Assembly: GCF_000165425.1 (NCBI RefSeq)
Contig: NW_001799639.1
Span: forward strand, 216,702 to 280,701
Source of the DNA: Paramecium tetraurelia
Lineage: Eukaryota; Ciliophora; Oligohymenophorea; Peniculida; Parameciidae
Length of the DNA: 64,000 nucleotides
Reading direction: 5' to 3'
The translations under genes and the position numbers were made by a program. The notes beneath the pieces were generated by a model that was not told the origin of the DNA, did no database searches, and saw only the letters and a program-made list of their open reading frames with translations. Below are positions 41,969 through 55,381 of the stretch, one piece after another. Position 1 is the first letter of the stretch. Each line of letters starts with the position of its first letter.

Positions 41969-44325
41969 ATGCCTTATAACATTTATGATTAATAACTAAG
42001 ATAATAAGACCGACTGTTAGCCAAGTTCTAAGAACTTTTTAGCAAGCCATCACATTAAACTCATTTCAACAAAAGTGAAGCTCTTCTCATAGCAACTTTA
42101 TTTCTCTTTGAAGGATTGGCTCAAACAACATTAATGCTGCATACTACACTTGTACTGATATATTTGCTAAACATCATTTACTCATCAAATCCTTAATAAT
42201 TGCAAATCTTCACTCTAAAATGGTTTTTATTAAGTAAAATTCTAACATCTAGATTAATTTGGGCATTAGTCTCAGAAATTGCTATTGAATAGTTGAGGCT
42301 AGATTTTGTTTTGTTAAGTTTTTAGATGATCATAATTGTCATCAAATTTAGGTTATCTAACAACAAAATAGCCATATTGGCAGTGACTCTGACATTGTAC
42401 ATTGGATTACAACTAATATTGTCATAGAAATTCGATGATATTGGGATACTAAGTTGGATTGGAGGATTAACAACAATGTGGGCAATCTTTAATAATCAAT
42501 TGTAAATTCAGGAAGAATATGATAGGAAGATTAAGGAATTTGATGGAGAAGCTACAAAATTAAAGAGAGAAACAGAGATGTCATATAAAACCATAATAAT
42601 TGAAGATTAATAATAATCTCGTTAAGAAGAATTATTAAAAAAATTGCGATTATTAAAATATTAGAAATTATTGGACAAAACTGAGCATATCTGTTTAGAA
42701 GAGAAGCTCTTGCAGAAATAATTGAGTAATCCTTCCAGAGTCTTAACTGTACGTAATTTGCCTGATGATGACGACGATAAGAGTTCCATCTAAGAAATCG
42801 AAGAAACTCCTAGTAAGAAATCACCAAGCAGAAGACCTTTAAGGTTGAATTCTATTAATGAATCATTATCCTTTGCTCGCACTGTTGGTCATAGTATGAA
42901 TAGGGATGAAATTAAAGAAGATGACGATAACTTTTTAACTTTGGATGACCTAAATGATTTATTAAAAATAGTGAGTGGCAGAAAAGAACATTTGTGGTTA
43001 CCCTCCTATCTGAGAAGCACTAAGAATATTGATTCCAGAGGATCTGAATCTTTTTCACCTGAGGCCAAGAAGTAAATTTAATTTGTAATGTAGTTTCATT
43101 CTTAATCATTTCACTGAGCACGAATTTAATTTTTAATTATTATAAGGTGAAACCAATATACAAGAGCATCAATATTTCATAGATTCCAATCATAATCAAA
43201 TGAAGGAGTGTTTAAATAACTTTAATTTTGATTTCTTTGAAGTCAATGACCAAAATAAATTTATTAGTTTTAGTTCCTTTATCTTTCAAAAATACAAGTA
43301 ATCAATCTTATCTATATGTTAGCATCAATTAGGTACTCAAAATTAAGGAGAAGTCTGTGCAAATTGAGTTCTGTCACAGAATTGAATCATTTTATATGCA
43401 AAACCCATATCACAATTCTATTCATGCTATGGATGTGGCTAACTCAGCATCCTTCTTTTTAGAGAATGGCCTTGAGGTCACTCCATTTGAATAATGTTGC
43501 TTGATTATATCAGCATTATCACATGATGTGGGACATCCTGGATTGAATAACGGCTTTTTGGTTGCTTCTCAATCCAAATAAGCATTAATATGTAAAGATG
43601 AAACCATTAAGTAGATAATGATCAAAGTGTATTGGAGAGTTATCATGCATCTCTGATGTTTCATGTATTGAAAGATGAAAAGGCTAATATCCTAAAAAAC
43701 ATCAATGATGTTGATTATAAAGGATTCAGAAAATACTGTTTAAATCTAATATTGGACACTGACCTACAAAAGCATTTTCCATTATTAAATAAATTCAAGA
43801 ACTTTTTAGCTTTAGGTTCAGACAGCCAATCGGATGAGCAAACTAAATTACTCATACTCTCGATAGCAATTAAATGTGCAGGTAAGATGAAAATTAATGT
43901 ATAGATGTTGGACATGGAGCAAAATAGTTGAATTTGCATAAGATTTGGAGTCGTAGAATTATTGAGGAGTTCTTTTTGTAAGGGGATTTGGAAGCTTAAG
44001 TTGGTATTCAGGTGACACCTATGTGCGACAGGAGTCAAAGTGTAACCAAGTCTCAAGAAGGCTTTTTAAAGGCTATTGTGTGGCCTTTATTCGATGCCTT
44101 TGGAGAATTCTTGAAAAAGTATAAAGATAATATTTGATTCTTTCTAGTGAGAATTTTAGATAGACTTGTTTAGATTAGATAAGTGTGAATATCTAATATT
44201 GGCAACAGCAGTAATAGGAAGAGGAGAACAAGGGAAAAGGATACAAGTGTTCGTTCTTTTAAGATACTAATATCATTAGCATTCCAGTATAGAATAAAAA
44301 TATGATGTTTAATTTAAATTGGTGA
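41969..44325 (+). CDS. Membrane-anchored 3',5'-cyclic-nucleotide phosphodiesterase
   Basis: 744 aa after five introns (22, 25, 23, 23, 29 nt). The N-terminal part has about six TM segments (LMLHTTLVLIYLLNIIYSS, ILAVTLTLYIGLQLILS, IGILSWIGGLTTMWAIF), then a coiled coil and a phospho-type Ser/Asp-rich linker. The C-terminal HD-type catalytic domain has YHNSIHAMDVAN (first metal His), ISALSHDVGHPGLNN (His-Asp metal pair), YNDQSVLESYHAS, and CADVGHGAKQ (fourth metal Asp). It hydrolyses cAMP or cGMP. The anchored architecture fits the membrane cyclic-nucleotide signalling that controls ciliary beat in ciliates. Confidence 0.9.
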
Positions 44326-44354
44326 TATTATTATTTTATTAATTATTTATATTT

Positions 44355-45655
44355 TCAGATATTGTATTCACATTTAGTTTATGGTAATTTATGTTTAGTT
44401 ATCCAAGGATGTTTGAGCATTTATTCAATAGTCAATCTTTTGTTAGGGTCAGATTGAAGACCTCCTTTGACAAAGAAAGTTAATTCTGCTGAAAAGGTGT
44501 GTGGAATCGTTAAACGATGCTAAAGGAATGATAATTAAACTGAATACTTTTAGTATGTTATCCATAATGCCTTTCTGATCTTTATTTCCCAAAAGCACAA
44601 ATGGAGTCTACCCATACACCAATTCGTAAGCAAGCACAGCTATTTGCCATGCATCCACTCTAGAATCATAGCCCTTCATCTGAATCACTTCAGGTGCCAT
44701 GAATTCTATTGTACCACAAAAGGTTTATCTTCTGTCTTGATTCGAACAAACACAACCAAAATCCCCAATTTTAATTTGATTGAATGATAACATGATATTC
44801 TCGGTCTTCAGATCTCGATGCATGACTTTGTTGACATGCATATACTAAATGCATTGTAAGATTTAGTTTATATAGTAAGATGCTTTGTTCTAAGTATTGA
44901 AGGCACATTTACTTCTGGGAACTTGTATCCAGGCTGTTTTCTTTGGACTTTAAAGAGTTCGCCCTCATTGCAATATTCCATTAACAAGTACAAATTGTAT
45001 TCGTCAGAGTAGCAATTATACAACTTAACTATATTTGGGTGATTCAGTTTCATTTGCACCTTGATTTCCTGGATCATCTGTTTCTATAACTATTCATCCT
45101 AGATTTTCTCCTTCTTGATCACCTTCAAAGCATAGACTGTACTACTCAATTTGTCGCTTATTTTAAGTTCTGATAATACATGCACAAATGAACATCTGAA
45201 AATTGGCCTCTTCCTAGCAATTTGCCTATTCGAAATTGAGGAATCCCTTCAAATGTTTGGAACCTTGACTTGGGAAACCAAGATTGCACTGTCTTATATG
45301 TCTATATTCTTGACATTGTCATACAATCCTGAGGGGAAACCTTTTTCAACATCGGTGATGCGATCCTGCTTGTCATATTCACTAATGTTGGTGGTTTGTG
45401 TAATTGTTCCGCTGTTGATTTCGATGAAGTTGATTCTTTACTACCACCGCGAAGTGTTTAATTCACTGAATCCCGCAATCTTAATAAGTTTTATTCGAGA
45501 GTGACTGTTCTAGCAATTAACCCATTCCATTTCGTTTGGGTTTCATGCATCTTTTAAGATACTGACATTTTCAAGTGACTTTACATTTTTTCCTACTTCT
45601 TAGGCTCTGAATTGCCCCTAACTTAGGTTGGCTTTTAGAGATAGAATGATTTCAT
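44355..45655 (-). CDS. Ser/Thr protein kinase, Aurora/ULK-like
   Basis: 408 aa after three introns (23, 23, 28 nt). The ~125-residue N-terminal region is basic and Ser/Thr-rich. The kinase domain starts FRIGKLLGRGQFSDVHLC (Gly loop), YALKVIKKEKI (Lys), MEYCNEGELF, YMHVNKVMHRDLKTENIML (catalytic loop HRDLKTEN), IKIGDFGCVC (DFG), FCGTIEFMAPEV, AWQIAVLAYELVYGQTPF, and ends KHPWIT. HRDLKTEN and FCGTIEFMAPE resemble Aurora and ULK3 kinases; the CGT activation loop is Aurora-like. The tail is short. The gene converges on the phosphodiesterase with 29 bp between stops. The start at 45655 gives MKSFYLQKPTQVRG. Confidence 0.85.
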
Positions 45656-46122
45656 ATAATAATTTTACGATTATTATTATAATAATTAAATTATTTTGTA
45701 TCATTATTTGATGCTTACAAATATAATCAAATTAATACTCTTATAACCAATTTTCAGCACTATCAATTTGGATTAAATTCAGTATCAACTCAAGGAAGAA
45801 AATTAAATATTAGAACTATAAAACTATTTTATAAGAGTTGATATATAAAGGGTATGTAATTAGAATAGCTTGTTTTAATTCTTCATGGTTCTTTGAGATT
45901 TTTCATAATTAAACAATAATTACTGTTAACTATTGAGAATTAATTATTTTTTAAAATCTAATTTATTATAACTTTAAGGAATTAAGTAATTACTTAACAG
46001 TATATGATTTTGGGATTATACAAAAGTGTCTTCTTTAGAACCTTCAGCATATATTAAATTCAAAGGGATAATTCAATTCAAAATTATGTTATAGAACATA
46101 ACTAATAATCATATATTAATTA
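45656..46122. other. Intergenic AT-rich spacer
   Basis: This 467-bp spacer lies between two minus-strand genes. Extremely AT-rich, no coding frame with protein-like composition. Confidence 0.5.
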
Positions 46123-47001
46123 TCATACGATGCAACCGTAGATCCATTTTCCTTACAATATAATTTCATCATCTAGCAATAGGGTTCCAACTCCGTGAAA
46201 AGTGTCTTATGAAAATCGGCCAACGAACTTATAGAGCTCTCCTCCACAATTGAATTACATAACACCTTTACCAAAGAATTATCCATTTCTAAATTCCCCC
46301 TCATAAATAGTGAATTAATGTTGAACTAATTAAAATGATTTAAAATTGTTTAAATTAAATTAATCCTCTTAAAAATCTTAATTGATGAACCTTCCTTTAC
46401 CCTCAAAGTGATCTTATAGCCATTCTCCTTAATAAATGATCTTTTAATTAGTGTCTTTAAGTGTTCCATTTCCAGACCTTAGACCATCTTCCCATTCGCC
46501 TTCATAGGTGAACCCATTTTCATACATTTTTCTACCTCTACCATTTTGAATATGTTCAATAAATCTGAAATTCGATTTTTTGAATTTATTAACAGAATGA
46601 GTGGAATTATGAATTCGATTTCGATTAATTGAAATACTTGAACGTCTGTTGGTATCCATATTGGTTGGATTATTATTGTTGATTGAATTTAGACATGATT
46701 TAATTGATTGCTAACTTGAGAGATTGCTCATATAACAAGACTAAAGGTAAGATTATTAATCTAGATTTTCGAGATTATTTTTTTAGAGTTGAGATCTTAT
46801 TGATATTAATTATGATGTAAATTTTTGAAATTTATCATTTTTCAATTTGTTAATTGAAGATTACGTAAGCATTATTTTTTGATTATTAGTCCTAAAGGGA
46901 GATTCCAAAATACCAAGAGAGTTGACTCTTTTTAAGCGTTAGCTCATAGGTGGATTGGATTCTGCAGTTGTTTTCTGAGTGTCTTTGAAATAACGTTTCA
47001 T
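46123..47001 (-). CDS. MORN-repeat protein
   Basis: 292 aa, apparently intronless. The first ~120 residues are polar (KRYFKDTQKTTAESNPP, then Gln/Asn-rich). MORN motifs follow: YENGFTYEGEWEDGLRSGNG, IYQGEWLQDHFEGKGRF, IYEGEFRNGQFFGKGV, and FVGRFSQDTFHGVGTL. MORN repeats bind phosphatidylinositol lipids or act as membrane-cytoskeleton linkers. The in-frame ATG at 46659 would give just the repeat part, but the upstream frame is open and protein-like, so the longer start is preferred. The start lies 51 bp past the stop of acetyl-CoA synthetase on the same strand. Confidence 0.8.
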
Positions 47002-47052
47002 AATATCAGTTAAGAAAAATTAATAATAAAATTATATGTATTGATAAATAAT

Positions 47053-49107
47053 TCACTCTTCGACATAGATGTCTTTATTTCCAAAGTCTAAATTACAATA
47101 TTATCCCATTCCTTTTCCATAATTGAGACAGTTCAATTTGATTTTATCTAAGACAGAGTCATCTTCAATAGTGGCAGGCATCTTATAAATATTTACATAA
47201 ATGAATACCTTATATTGCAATCCATTGACAATGGCCTTAAGAGTGCCTCTAAGTACTTTTCCACTTCTAGTTTTAGGCAACTTTTCTACGATAATAGCAC
47301 TTTAGAAACAAGCTAAGGGTCCAATATCATGTCGAATCATAGTAACAAGTTCTTTTTCTAAAATGGATGCTTGAACATCATGTCCCTATTTAATGACAAT
47401 AAGTCCAACAGGGATTTCACCTCTTAAGTCATCCAACTTGGCAACAACTGCAGCTTCAACAATATCCTTGTGTTTAAGAAGAACCTCCTCCATGGCAGCA
47501 GTGCTTAATCTATGTCCAGCTGTATTGATGATGTCATCAATTCTAGTCATGATATGGAGATATCCATCCTAATCAAAGTAGCCAGCATCTCCAGCAGTAT
47601 AATATCCTGGAGTATCAGCGAGATACTTTTGGATGAAGGCTTCGTCATTGTTGTATAGAGTCTGCATGAAACTTGGGGGCATGGGCAATCTGACACAGAT
47701 TCTTCCCATTTAGCCAGTTTCAAGCTCTTTATTTTCATTATCCATGATTTTAATGACAAATCCAGGAGAAGGTTTAGTGGCACTGCCAGGTTTGGAAGGG
47801 AAGGTGTGTAGATCCATGAAATTACAAGAGATGATCCATCCAGTTTCAGTTTGCCAATAATGATCATTAATTAATACACCAGTATTGCTTTGAATCCAAT
47901 TATAGGTAGGGATGTCACATCTCTCTCCAGCCATTGAGATGCTTTTTAAACTAGAAATATTGGATTTTCTGATCCAATCTCCATTGGGATCTTCCTTCCT
48001 CATAGCTCTCAAAGCAGTAGGAGCAGTGTAGAATCCAACCACTTTATGTTTCTCAATTATTCTCCAGATAGCTCCTGGATCTGGAGTCTAGACTGGTTTG
48101 CCTTCATACAAAACAATCGAGCATCCTTATAAGAGTGGACCATAGACAGTGAAAGAATGTCCAGTTACCCATCCTATGTCTGCCATAGAGAAGTACACAT
48201 CGCCTGCTTTCAATCCTAAGATGTGTCTCATTGTCCACAACAATGCAACAACAGTTCCTCCAGTGTCACGTTAGATGCTAGGAGATTAAATTGGATATAA
48301 TTACCCTTTTGGTTATCCAGTGGTACCAGAAGTGTAGAGTATGTAGAGGGGATGAGTGCTTTCCACTTCGACACACTCAACGGGATTGGCAAATTTCATA
48401 GCTGTGTAGTAATCGAAGTCTCTTCCAATCACCATGCTGCATTATTTGGTTGGTCTTTGGACTATCAAACAAATTGGAGTGTGGTTTGCTAATTAGATTG
48501 CTTCATCGAGCATCACCTTGTAATCCACTATCTTGTTGACTTCTAATCCACATGAGGCAGTTATTATTAAGGTTGGTTTACAGTCTTTGATTCTTCCACT
48601 TAATTCCAAAGCAGAAAACCCTCCAAAAACCACAGAGTGAATTGCTCCTATTCTTGAACATGCCAGCATTGCGAATACTGCCTCGGGAATCATAGGCATA
48701 TAGATTATCACTCTATCGCCTTTTGAAACTCCTAGGAACTAGTCGATATGAGAGTTTACCAAATTGACGATAGACGCCGCTCAATCGAGATACATGATCA
48801 TGCAATTCGTTGAATGTGTATTGCAAACTATTGTGAACCATATTGCTTTCCCAATATAAAGCCACTTGATTTCCCCTCTACACCAAATGCTTATCCAATG
48901 CATTATAACAAAAATTCAATTTCCCATCTCTAAACCATTGATAAAAATAATCATTTATTTTTGTCAAGATTTCCTTTGGCTTCTCTATCCAATCAACGAA
49001 TTCACTTTGTTCACGCCTTAATCTTATTGATTTCTACTTTACCAATAATTGATCCTCTCATCGGCATCACTAGCTCTACTTACTGCTATTTCGTATAAAT
49101 TTTACAT
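47053..49107 (-). CDS. Acetyl-CoA synthetase
   Basis: 657 aa after three introns (26, 28, 27 nt), the full length for AMP-forming acetyl-CoA synthetase. Visible landmarks: [18 protein letters not shown] (N-terminal acyl-CoA synthetase entry), [63 protein letters not shown] (P-loop-like AMP-binding motif), [12 protein letters not shown], and a C-terminal lysine region [14 protein letters not shown]. All conserved adenylation blocks are present. It makes acetyl-CoA from acetate, ATP and CoA for lipid synthesis and histone acetylation. Start [16 protein letters not shown] at 49107. Confidence 0.93.
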
Positions 49108-49579
49108 TTAATAAATTAATTAATGTTTTTTTTTTAATTTACTTTTATAACTTGAATGCTCTCATTCTGAGGGAATTTGAACAGAATATAATAGAATTAT
49201 TAAACTTTCTCAAAGATCGAGCATCTCATCAGAACTCAATATACTTCATCCAATCAACAAATAGGCAATTAATCCTATGCTATCACAAAAAGATCATTAT
49301 TACTATTCATTTATATAGTTTTAGTGATACTCCTTCAAAACATAAGATAAACCCAATAAATAGTTCAAACTATACTATTTCACCACTTGAATTAATTACA
49401 ATACCCTTAATTTTAATAAAGATATTATTTTTAGTAAGATTAAAAAAGCGATATATTGTTTTTTTCTTGATTTAGTCAGATGCATTTATATAAATATCTA
49501 AATATTTCAGATGAATTAATAATGTCAAATAACAAATTTTGTTTTAAATATTAACTATTAGTGATATAAAAATTAATAA
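49108..49579. other. Intergenic, open but unconvincing frames
   Basis: This 472-bp stretch lies between the acetyl-CoA synthetase start and the carboxypeptidase stop, both minus. A plus-strand frame reads YNRIIKLSQRSSISSELNIL near 49190-49250 and continues after a TGA in the same frame, so it looks at best like a decayed fragment. I call no gene. Confidence 0.4.
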
Positions 49580-52128
49580 TCAATTCTTTTGCCTTTTTAT
49601 CAGATTTCTTCTGACAGAATAAAATGAAGGAGGAATAGAAGGTCTGGTAGTATGATAGGAATCAGATAATTTGGTTGGTTCCTATTAGAGTCTCATTTTT
49701 AATTTCAACTTCATAGCTTCAAAATTGGTTTGAGTATTATTCATGATAGTATTTCTTACATTCGTAGTGATTTGAGGAGGTGATTTAGTTTGAAATCTTT
49801 TGATATCTCTTAGTTGCTTTTGTTTCTGTGCTGTTAGATTACTACGCAATCTAGTGTGACGTTTAAAACCAGAATAGATGCTTTGATTGAATCCTAGAAT
49901 AGGGGTGAATTTTTCATCATCCATTACTTCCAATTAGGTTGTAGATGGTCTGGGAAAGAGTGAATGAGGGTTCTATTGCATATTTTGATTTATGTTCTGG
50001 GAGCTATCAAGGAATTCGATAGTGGCAAATTATTGTTGATTCGCACAATTGTTTATATAATTATTAACTTAAGTTGACCTCTTGGGTTAAGAACGCGATG
50101 CAATCTTCTTAAGAATCATTCTTTAAGCAGCTGATTGATAGGGTTGATAGACTTTATTTTGGCAATGTTCAATAGATAGCATAATAGTTTACTGTAATAG
50201 TGGTTTTTAATGACCAGGACTATATTTTGATTCTAATTTAGATTTTTAAGTTTAATACAATATTGATAACAAAGGTTTTGATTGGATAGATTTAGATTTG
50301 CTTACTTCTTCTGACTTATTTTCAATAGACTCCTCTTCTATCTCATCATCATCTAATGAATCAGAGTTTCCTTCAGAACAAGATTGGTTCATCTTATCAG
50401 CATCCGACTTTAATTCTTCAATCAACTTTTAGAATTTTGTGTTTTGAAATGATATTTAACAAGAATCAGAGATACTTTTCTTGGTGGAACTATTTTTAGT
50501 AAATCTATTTGATCTTCTAAGGTCTTCATTTTTTAAATTAAAAATCTGATCCATTTCGCTTTGAGTGTCTATCATCTCTATCAGGGTTTCCCCAATGATC
50601 CAACCCATTTTTAACCAATGTTTAGTATTGAATTCATAGGTTTAATTTTATGTGTAGTAATTACCATTGGATGTTTCAATTGTAAAACAATTCACAATAT
50701 CATATAATTCAGCAAAAACTCCACGAGCTGTAGATTTCTTAGATTAACTAATTCTGAAAATTGAAGAATAAAATCTGAACATTTCGGTTTTCTAACTAAG
50801 TAATTTGGGAAGAATACGACACTCATAATAATTATAATTCCAGAGAGCGTATTCTGGACCATACAAAAAGACATTCTTTTTGACTAGTTTATATGTTATT
50901 CATACTGGAATGTCCGTGTAAATCGATAAATGCTATTAAATTATTTCCAAATTTCTTGTATTAATCTTTAACTAATTTCTTCATAGCCTAAACAGTAGGG
51001 AACAGAATTCTTTCGTCACTCTACCTAAATTTCCTATTTAAATCCTTCCCTGCCAATCCAGTCCTATAATTGCCTAGAATAACTCCATCAGGATTCATCA
51101 TCGGCACTACTTTTATTACACATCTTAAATAGATTATTCAATTGTTAATACTTCTCAAATATCTTAATGGCTTATTGACTAGACAAGTAATCCAATACGC
51201 CTTGCATCACCCAAGAACCATTTGATTCTCCAGGATGAATGCGTGCCTATATGATTATGCATTTCTTGTTCTTGCTTTTAACCTTGCTGAACGTAAACAT
51301 AGGCAATTGAACACCTCCCAATGATTCACACAATATAGAACGCTTAACGTGATTGCATCTCTTCTCCAATTCATCACAATACTCTAATAATTAAGAATAT
51401 GTATATGGAACACAATATGCAATCCTTAATAATTCATTCTCTTGATTGCAAACGATGCCAAAACTTAAGCAATTATTATTATTTTGAGAAGTTCTATAAC
51501 ATACATTCTCTCCTCCTTATAACCACTCTTAAGTGGTTGATCTCCATATATATGGTTTCATACCACGCTCGTAAAGACTGTGAGACTTAGTGAAATTACA
51601 AATATTTAATTAGATTTTCTCGCCTTTTTTCATTCCACTCAATTCAAAATTGTACCAAGATGTATGTCCTTAAGTATTTCCATCGACTCTCATATACAAA
51701 TCATACTCAAATTCTGATACTTGTTTCACCACATCCAAGTTGCCACTCTCAAAAATCGAATTGAATTAAATTCTACAATTACAAGTAGGATTCATCCCCA
51801 AAAATGGGAATTAGGGTTTGTTTTAAATTGCTTTGGATCGTTTACATGGATATGAGGATGTGGTTGAGTATTGCTTGTGCATTTAACCGCTATCTTGAGG
51901 TCTGAATCCAACATAAATAAGTTAATTGTTGTGTAAAGCTTCTGAGATTATTTAATCATTTAACTAATTATTGAAGTTCAGCGTAAGCAATTTGCTGTAA
52001 TCCAACTTGGGTGCCCAGCCAAGCAACATGTCATTCTCAAGACTTATGGTTTCATCAGTGAGAGCTATGGGTTTAGGAATTTGATTGTGAAATGGTTACA
52101 TGTTCAAATCTGCATCCTAATTTAACAT
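49580..52128 (-). CDS. Cytosolic metallocarboxypeptidase (CCP/AGBL type, M14)
   Basis: 832 aa after two introns (28 and 22 nt). The N-terminal beta domain ([20 protein letters not shown], the CCP signature) is followed by the peptidase domain: [20 protein letters not shown] (Zn His and Glu), [46 protein letters not shown] (Zn His), and NCFTIETS with the catalytic Glu. CCP enzymes trim polyglutamate and C-terminal residues of tubulin. A ~350-residue C-terminal tail is acidic then basic, rich in Ser and Gln, and looks like a microtubule-association or regulatory region. Start MLNQDADLNMQPF; the ATG at 52101 is an alternative. Confidence 0.9.
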
Positions 52129-55100
52129 AAATTATATATATATTAAAATATGGAGAAAATCTCAATTCTCTTCAAAATGGAATGAACTGTATATTTAATT
52201 TCAAAGCAACAACTAGAATTAAATAGAAGTGTAAGAACTCTGTGAACAGCTCATTCTTATTAAACCTAAAACTAAGGAGAAACAATCCTATATTTTTATG
52301 ACATTATGATGATACAACATTTACGTACTCTCAGGAAATCTCTATCACTAATGCTGGCTAACTTATTTAAAAGATAAAAGCTTATATATTATGAAGGTAC
52401 TTATTAAGAAAGCAACCAAACCTTGAACTTAAATTTAGTAATTAATACCAAAGAAAATTCATTCTTAAAATTGAGTATAAATATGAAATATTCTTTTAAC
52501 TTAAAATTATGATTTGTTAGCATTCTTATTGTCATTATTTTAAGGAATTTAACAAACTTTTATGGTTTAAGCTCATAATAATAGGATTTTCAAATATACA
52601 CTTCGCAACTGAGAATCAAAACATTTATACTTATATCCAAATCAGTTTTCAACTAAAAGACTAAGATTTCAAAGGTCTCAGGTTATAAGATCTGACAAAT
52701 TCACATCATTAGGTGTTGAAGATGGGAACAAATTAGGAAGATCAAAATTAGTTACTAAGCTAATATTAAAAATTGTATCCTCCATTACCCTAGGTAAGGT
52801 CTTATTTAATTACATCATTTTATTGAAGATTTTCATGTAGATAATTTCTTAGAGCGTGATGAAAGATTTATCTTAGAGTTTGATTAAATTAGGTTAATTC
52901 ATTTTTTCCATCAAATTACAAATTCCGATGTTAAAAAGAATTATTATACTCACATTTTTATGAATTAAGTATAAAATGCATTACTTTAAAAATGAGAACT
53001 AGAATTCGAATTGAGATAGTTTATGATTGAAACTTTATGTGAGGAAAAAATAATATATCCATTTAATGTCATCTAGACATTTATATATATCAAAAAATAA
53101 ATTGAGATTTTTCTTCAAGTTGTTGGATATTTGCAAAGCCGTTCTCATTTTAAGCTAACGAAAAGAATGCTTCTTGCAATCAATCATGGTAATCTTGATA
53201 TTCATTGGTTATATCAGAAAATATGCTAATATCATAATAAAAATTATAGTTTCTTATTTGAAATATTAGTTTTGTAACAAAAGAAATATCACTCTCCATC
53301 TATTACCACAAGGAAGAGAATTAAAATGAAAAATTAGATATTTCATTTTTATTATAATTAAATATCTAAACATAAATAATAATTATCAAATATATTTAAG
53401 AAGATATGAATCAGAGGTCTATAAAGATTGCTAAATTATTTTTAATTTTTTATCCATCTCTCAATACCTTCATAATTTTAATATATAATTTCAAGCCTAA
53501 TTATAATTCTTCATACCAATTTATTAATTCATTAAAAATGTTTAATGAATTTATTTTCATTCAAATTATTTGTTAATTCAACTCAAGCACAATCAAGGCT
53601 ACCATAATATAAATATGGAAAAATAAATGAGGATTGGCGTATTAACGTTGACATTTTGTGTCATATTGACTAATATTGCTTAAATTAATTCTAGCATTTA
53701 AGTATTAAAAATATTGTTTTATTAGTTAAATTACTTGCTACATCAATAATACATAGTTTTAAGATTTTCTATGATTGTTAACATAGAATTTAAAGGATTT
53801 AAATCAATATTTATTAAATATATAAAATAAGTAATATCTTTATAAAGTCTTTTGTTAGAGATATGTGAAATGTTTAAAAATACTTATGTATTTCTAATTT
53901 CTCTTAAATCTTCAAAAAATGGTTGAATTATGCTGTTCATATAAATATTTATCGAAAGTGATAAAGAATATTTATTTATATCAGTGATATAGATAACAAA
54001 TAACATTTTTAATAAAATATGAAAAGGATTGAAATATTTTATTCAGGAAACAGAAATGGAATTGTTCTTCATTAATTTAATTTATTCCAATAGGACAGAT
54101 TTCACTAAGTGTAATTATATTGTTTCTTGATTTCGAAGTTCTTCTTGGAAGATTTTTATTTAAAAGTTAATGTCAATTTAAATCTCGGTTGCTTCATTCT
54201 CTTAAAGTGGTTATATTTTTTTTATTCTCTAACTAAGTGCTTGAAATTCCCTTTCTCGCTTTTACATCTAATCCTATTTGATCTCAGATTTTATGAAAGC
54301 AATTTATCTGAGCATGTCTATTTACTTCTCATAATCTAATATAAAAGATGACATTTATACCTTTATCAGAATTTTTTATGAACCCTAAATTACGAAATTT
54401 CTTGAGCACTACCTTTGCTGTGGCAAACTTAATTTAACATTGAGCGGCTGCATTTTTAATTGTCTAATTTTAACAAAGTACTAGCTAAAGAAATTAAATT
54501 TTTCTTCTGAACTTGTCGTGGAGAGTTTTCTTTTTGATTCCTTTATCAAGATTAAAGTTTTCTAGTTCTGGCATTAATTTAAAAAACAATGATAATTATT
54601 ATAAAAAAAATGTCTAGTAATTTAACTCTTAAAATTACAAAAGTTCATTTAAAGAAACTATAGCATATGAGTTGCCATGTTAAGCTGAGTAGACTGCAAA
54701 CTTGTTTGAATTTCCAACCAAATTGATGGAGTTGTCTCCCTTTTAATTTGTTTAAAGGAGACAATATGCAGCTCAAAGTAAATTTAAATTGTGGTACCTC
54801 TGGCTTTAGAAATTATACTAAAATGAATAAATAAAAAATAAAAGTTTGCATAGTGAAAGAATGCTTCAGAAAATTCATTCCACCTTACCATGAATGTATT
54901 CTTAATTGTAATTATAATTAAAAAAAGTAAATCTTTTAATGATATATTATTTTCTCTTGAAATTTATAATATTTGAAAATCTCTGAGAATTTATTATGAT
55001 CAGAATAATAAGTACTATGTTATAGTGATTTTTAGGTATTTATCAAAAACTAGTTTTTCTGAATAATGTATCTAATAGTATTAAATTCATGAATGTGAAT

Positions 55101-55381
55101 TTATTTTTTTTAGCATGGATAAATTGATTTTATTATTGGCTAAGCTAAGCTGTGAATAAAGTTTAATATATTCCTGCAAATCCAAAGTATACATATATTT
55201 TCTATTTTTAAGAAATTTGTGAGAATATAAAGTTGAAAAATTGGAACTCTCAATTAATCTGTATAATTTTTGAATTAATACTTATGATAATCAATAATAT
55301 AAACCTCTCATGTTAGAATATTAGGTTCCTACATAATTTATCATTATTAACATAAAATTAATTATAACAATAAATTAAAGA
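52129..55381. other. Gene-poor AT-rich region
   Basis: This 3.25-kb stretch is the longest without a convincing gene. Short frames open in both strands at several places (for example on the minus strand around 52,700-52,950), but two overlapping frames look equally good or bad there, and none has an ATG, protein-like composition and a TGA together. No tRNA fold was seen. It contains the hairpin at 54732-54764. It may hold non-coding RNA, decayed gene remnants, or very short genes I could not separate from noise. Confidence 0.5.
54732..54764. repeat. Inverted repeat / potential hairpin
   Basis: The left arm TTGTCTCCCTTT (54732-54743) and right arm AAAGGAGACAA (54754-54764) pair over 11 bp with one bulged C and a 10-nt loop. 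It is GC-rich compared with the surrounding DNA. It could be the stem of a structured RNA in this otherwise empty region, a terminator-like fold, or chance. Confidence 0.45.

Noticed and set aside
48700-48830. Possible frameshift in acetyl-CoA synthetase near HDHVSRLSG
   Set aside because: A 28-nt canonical GT...AG intron restores the frame and gives the expected GVSKGDRV junction.
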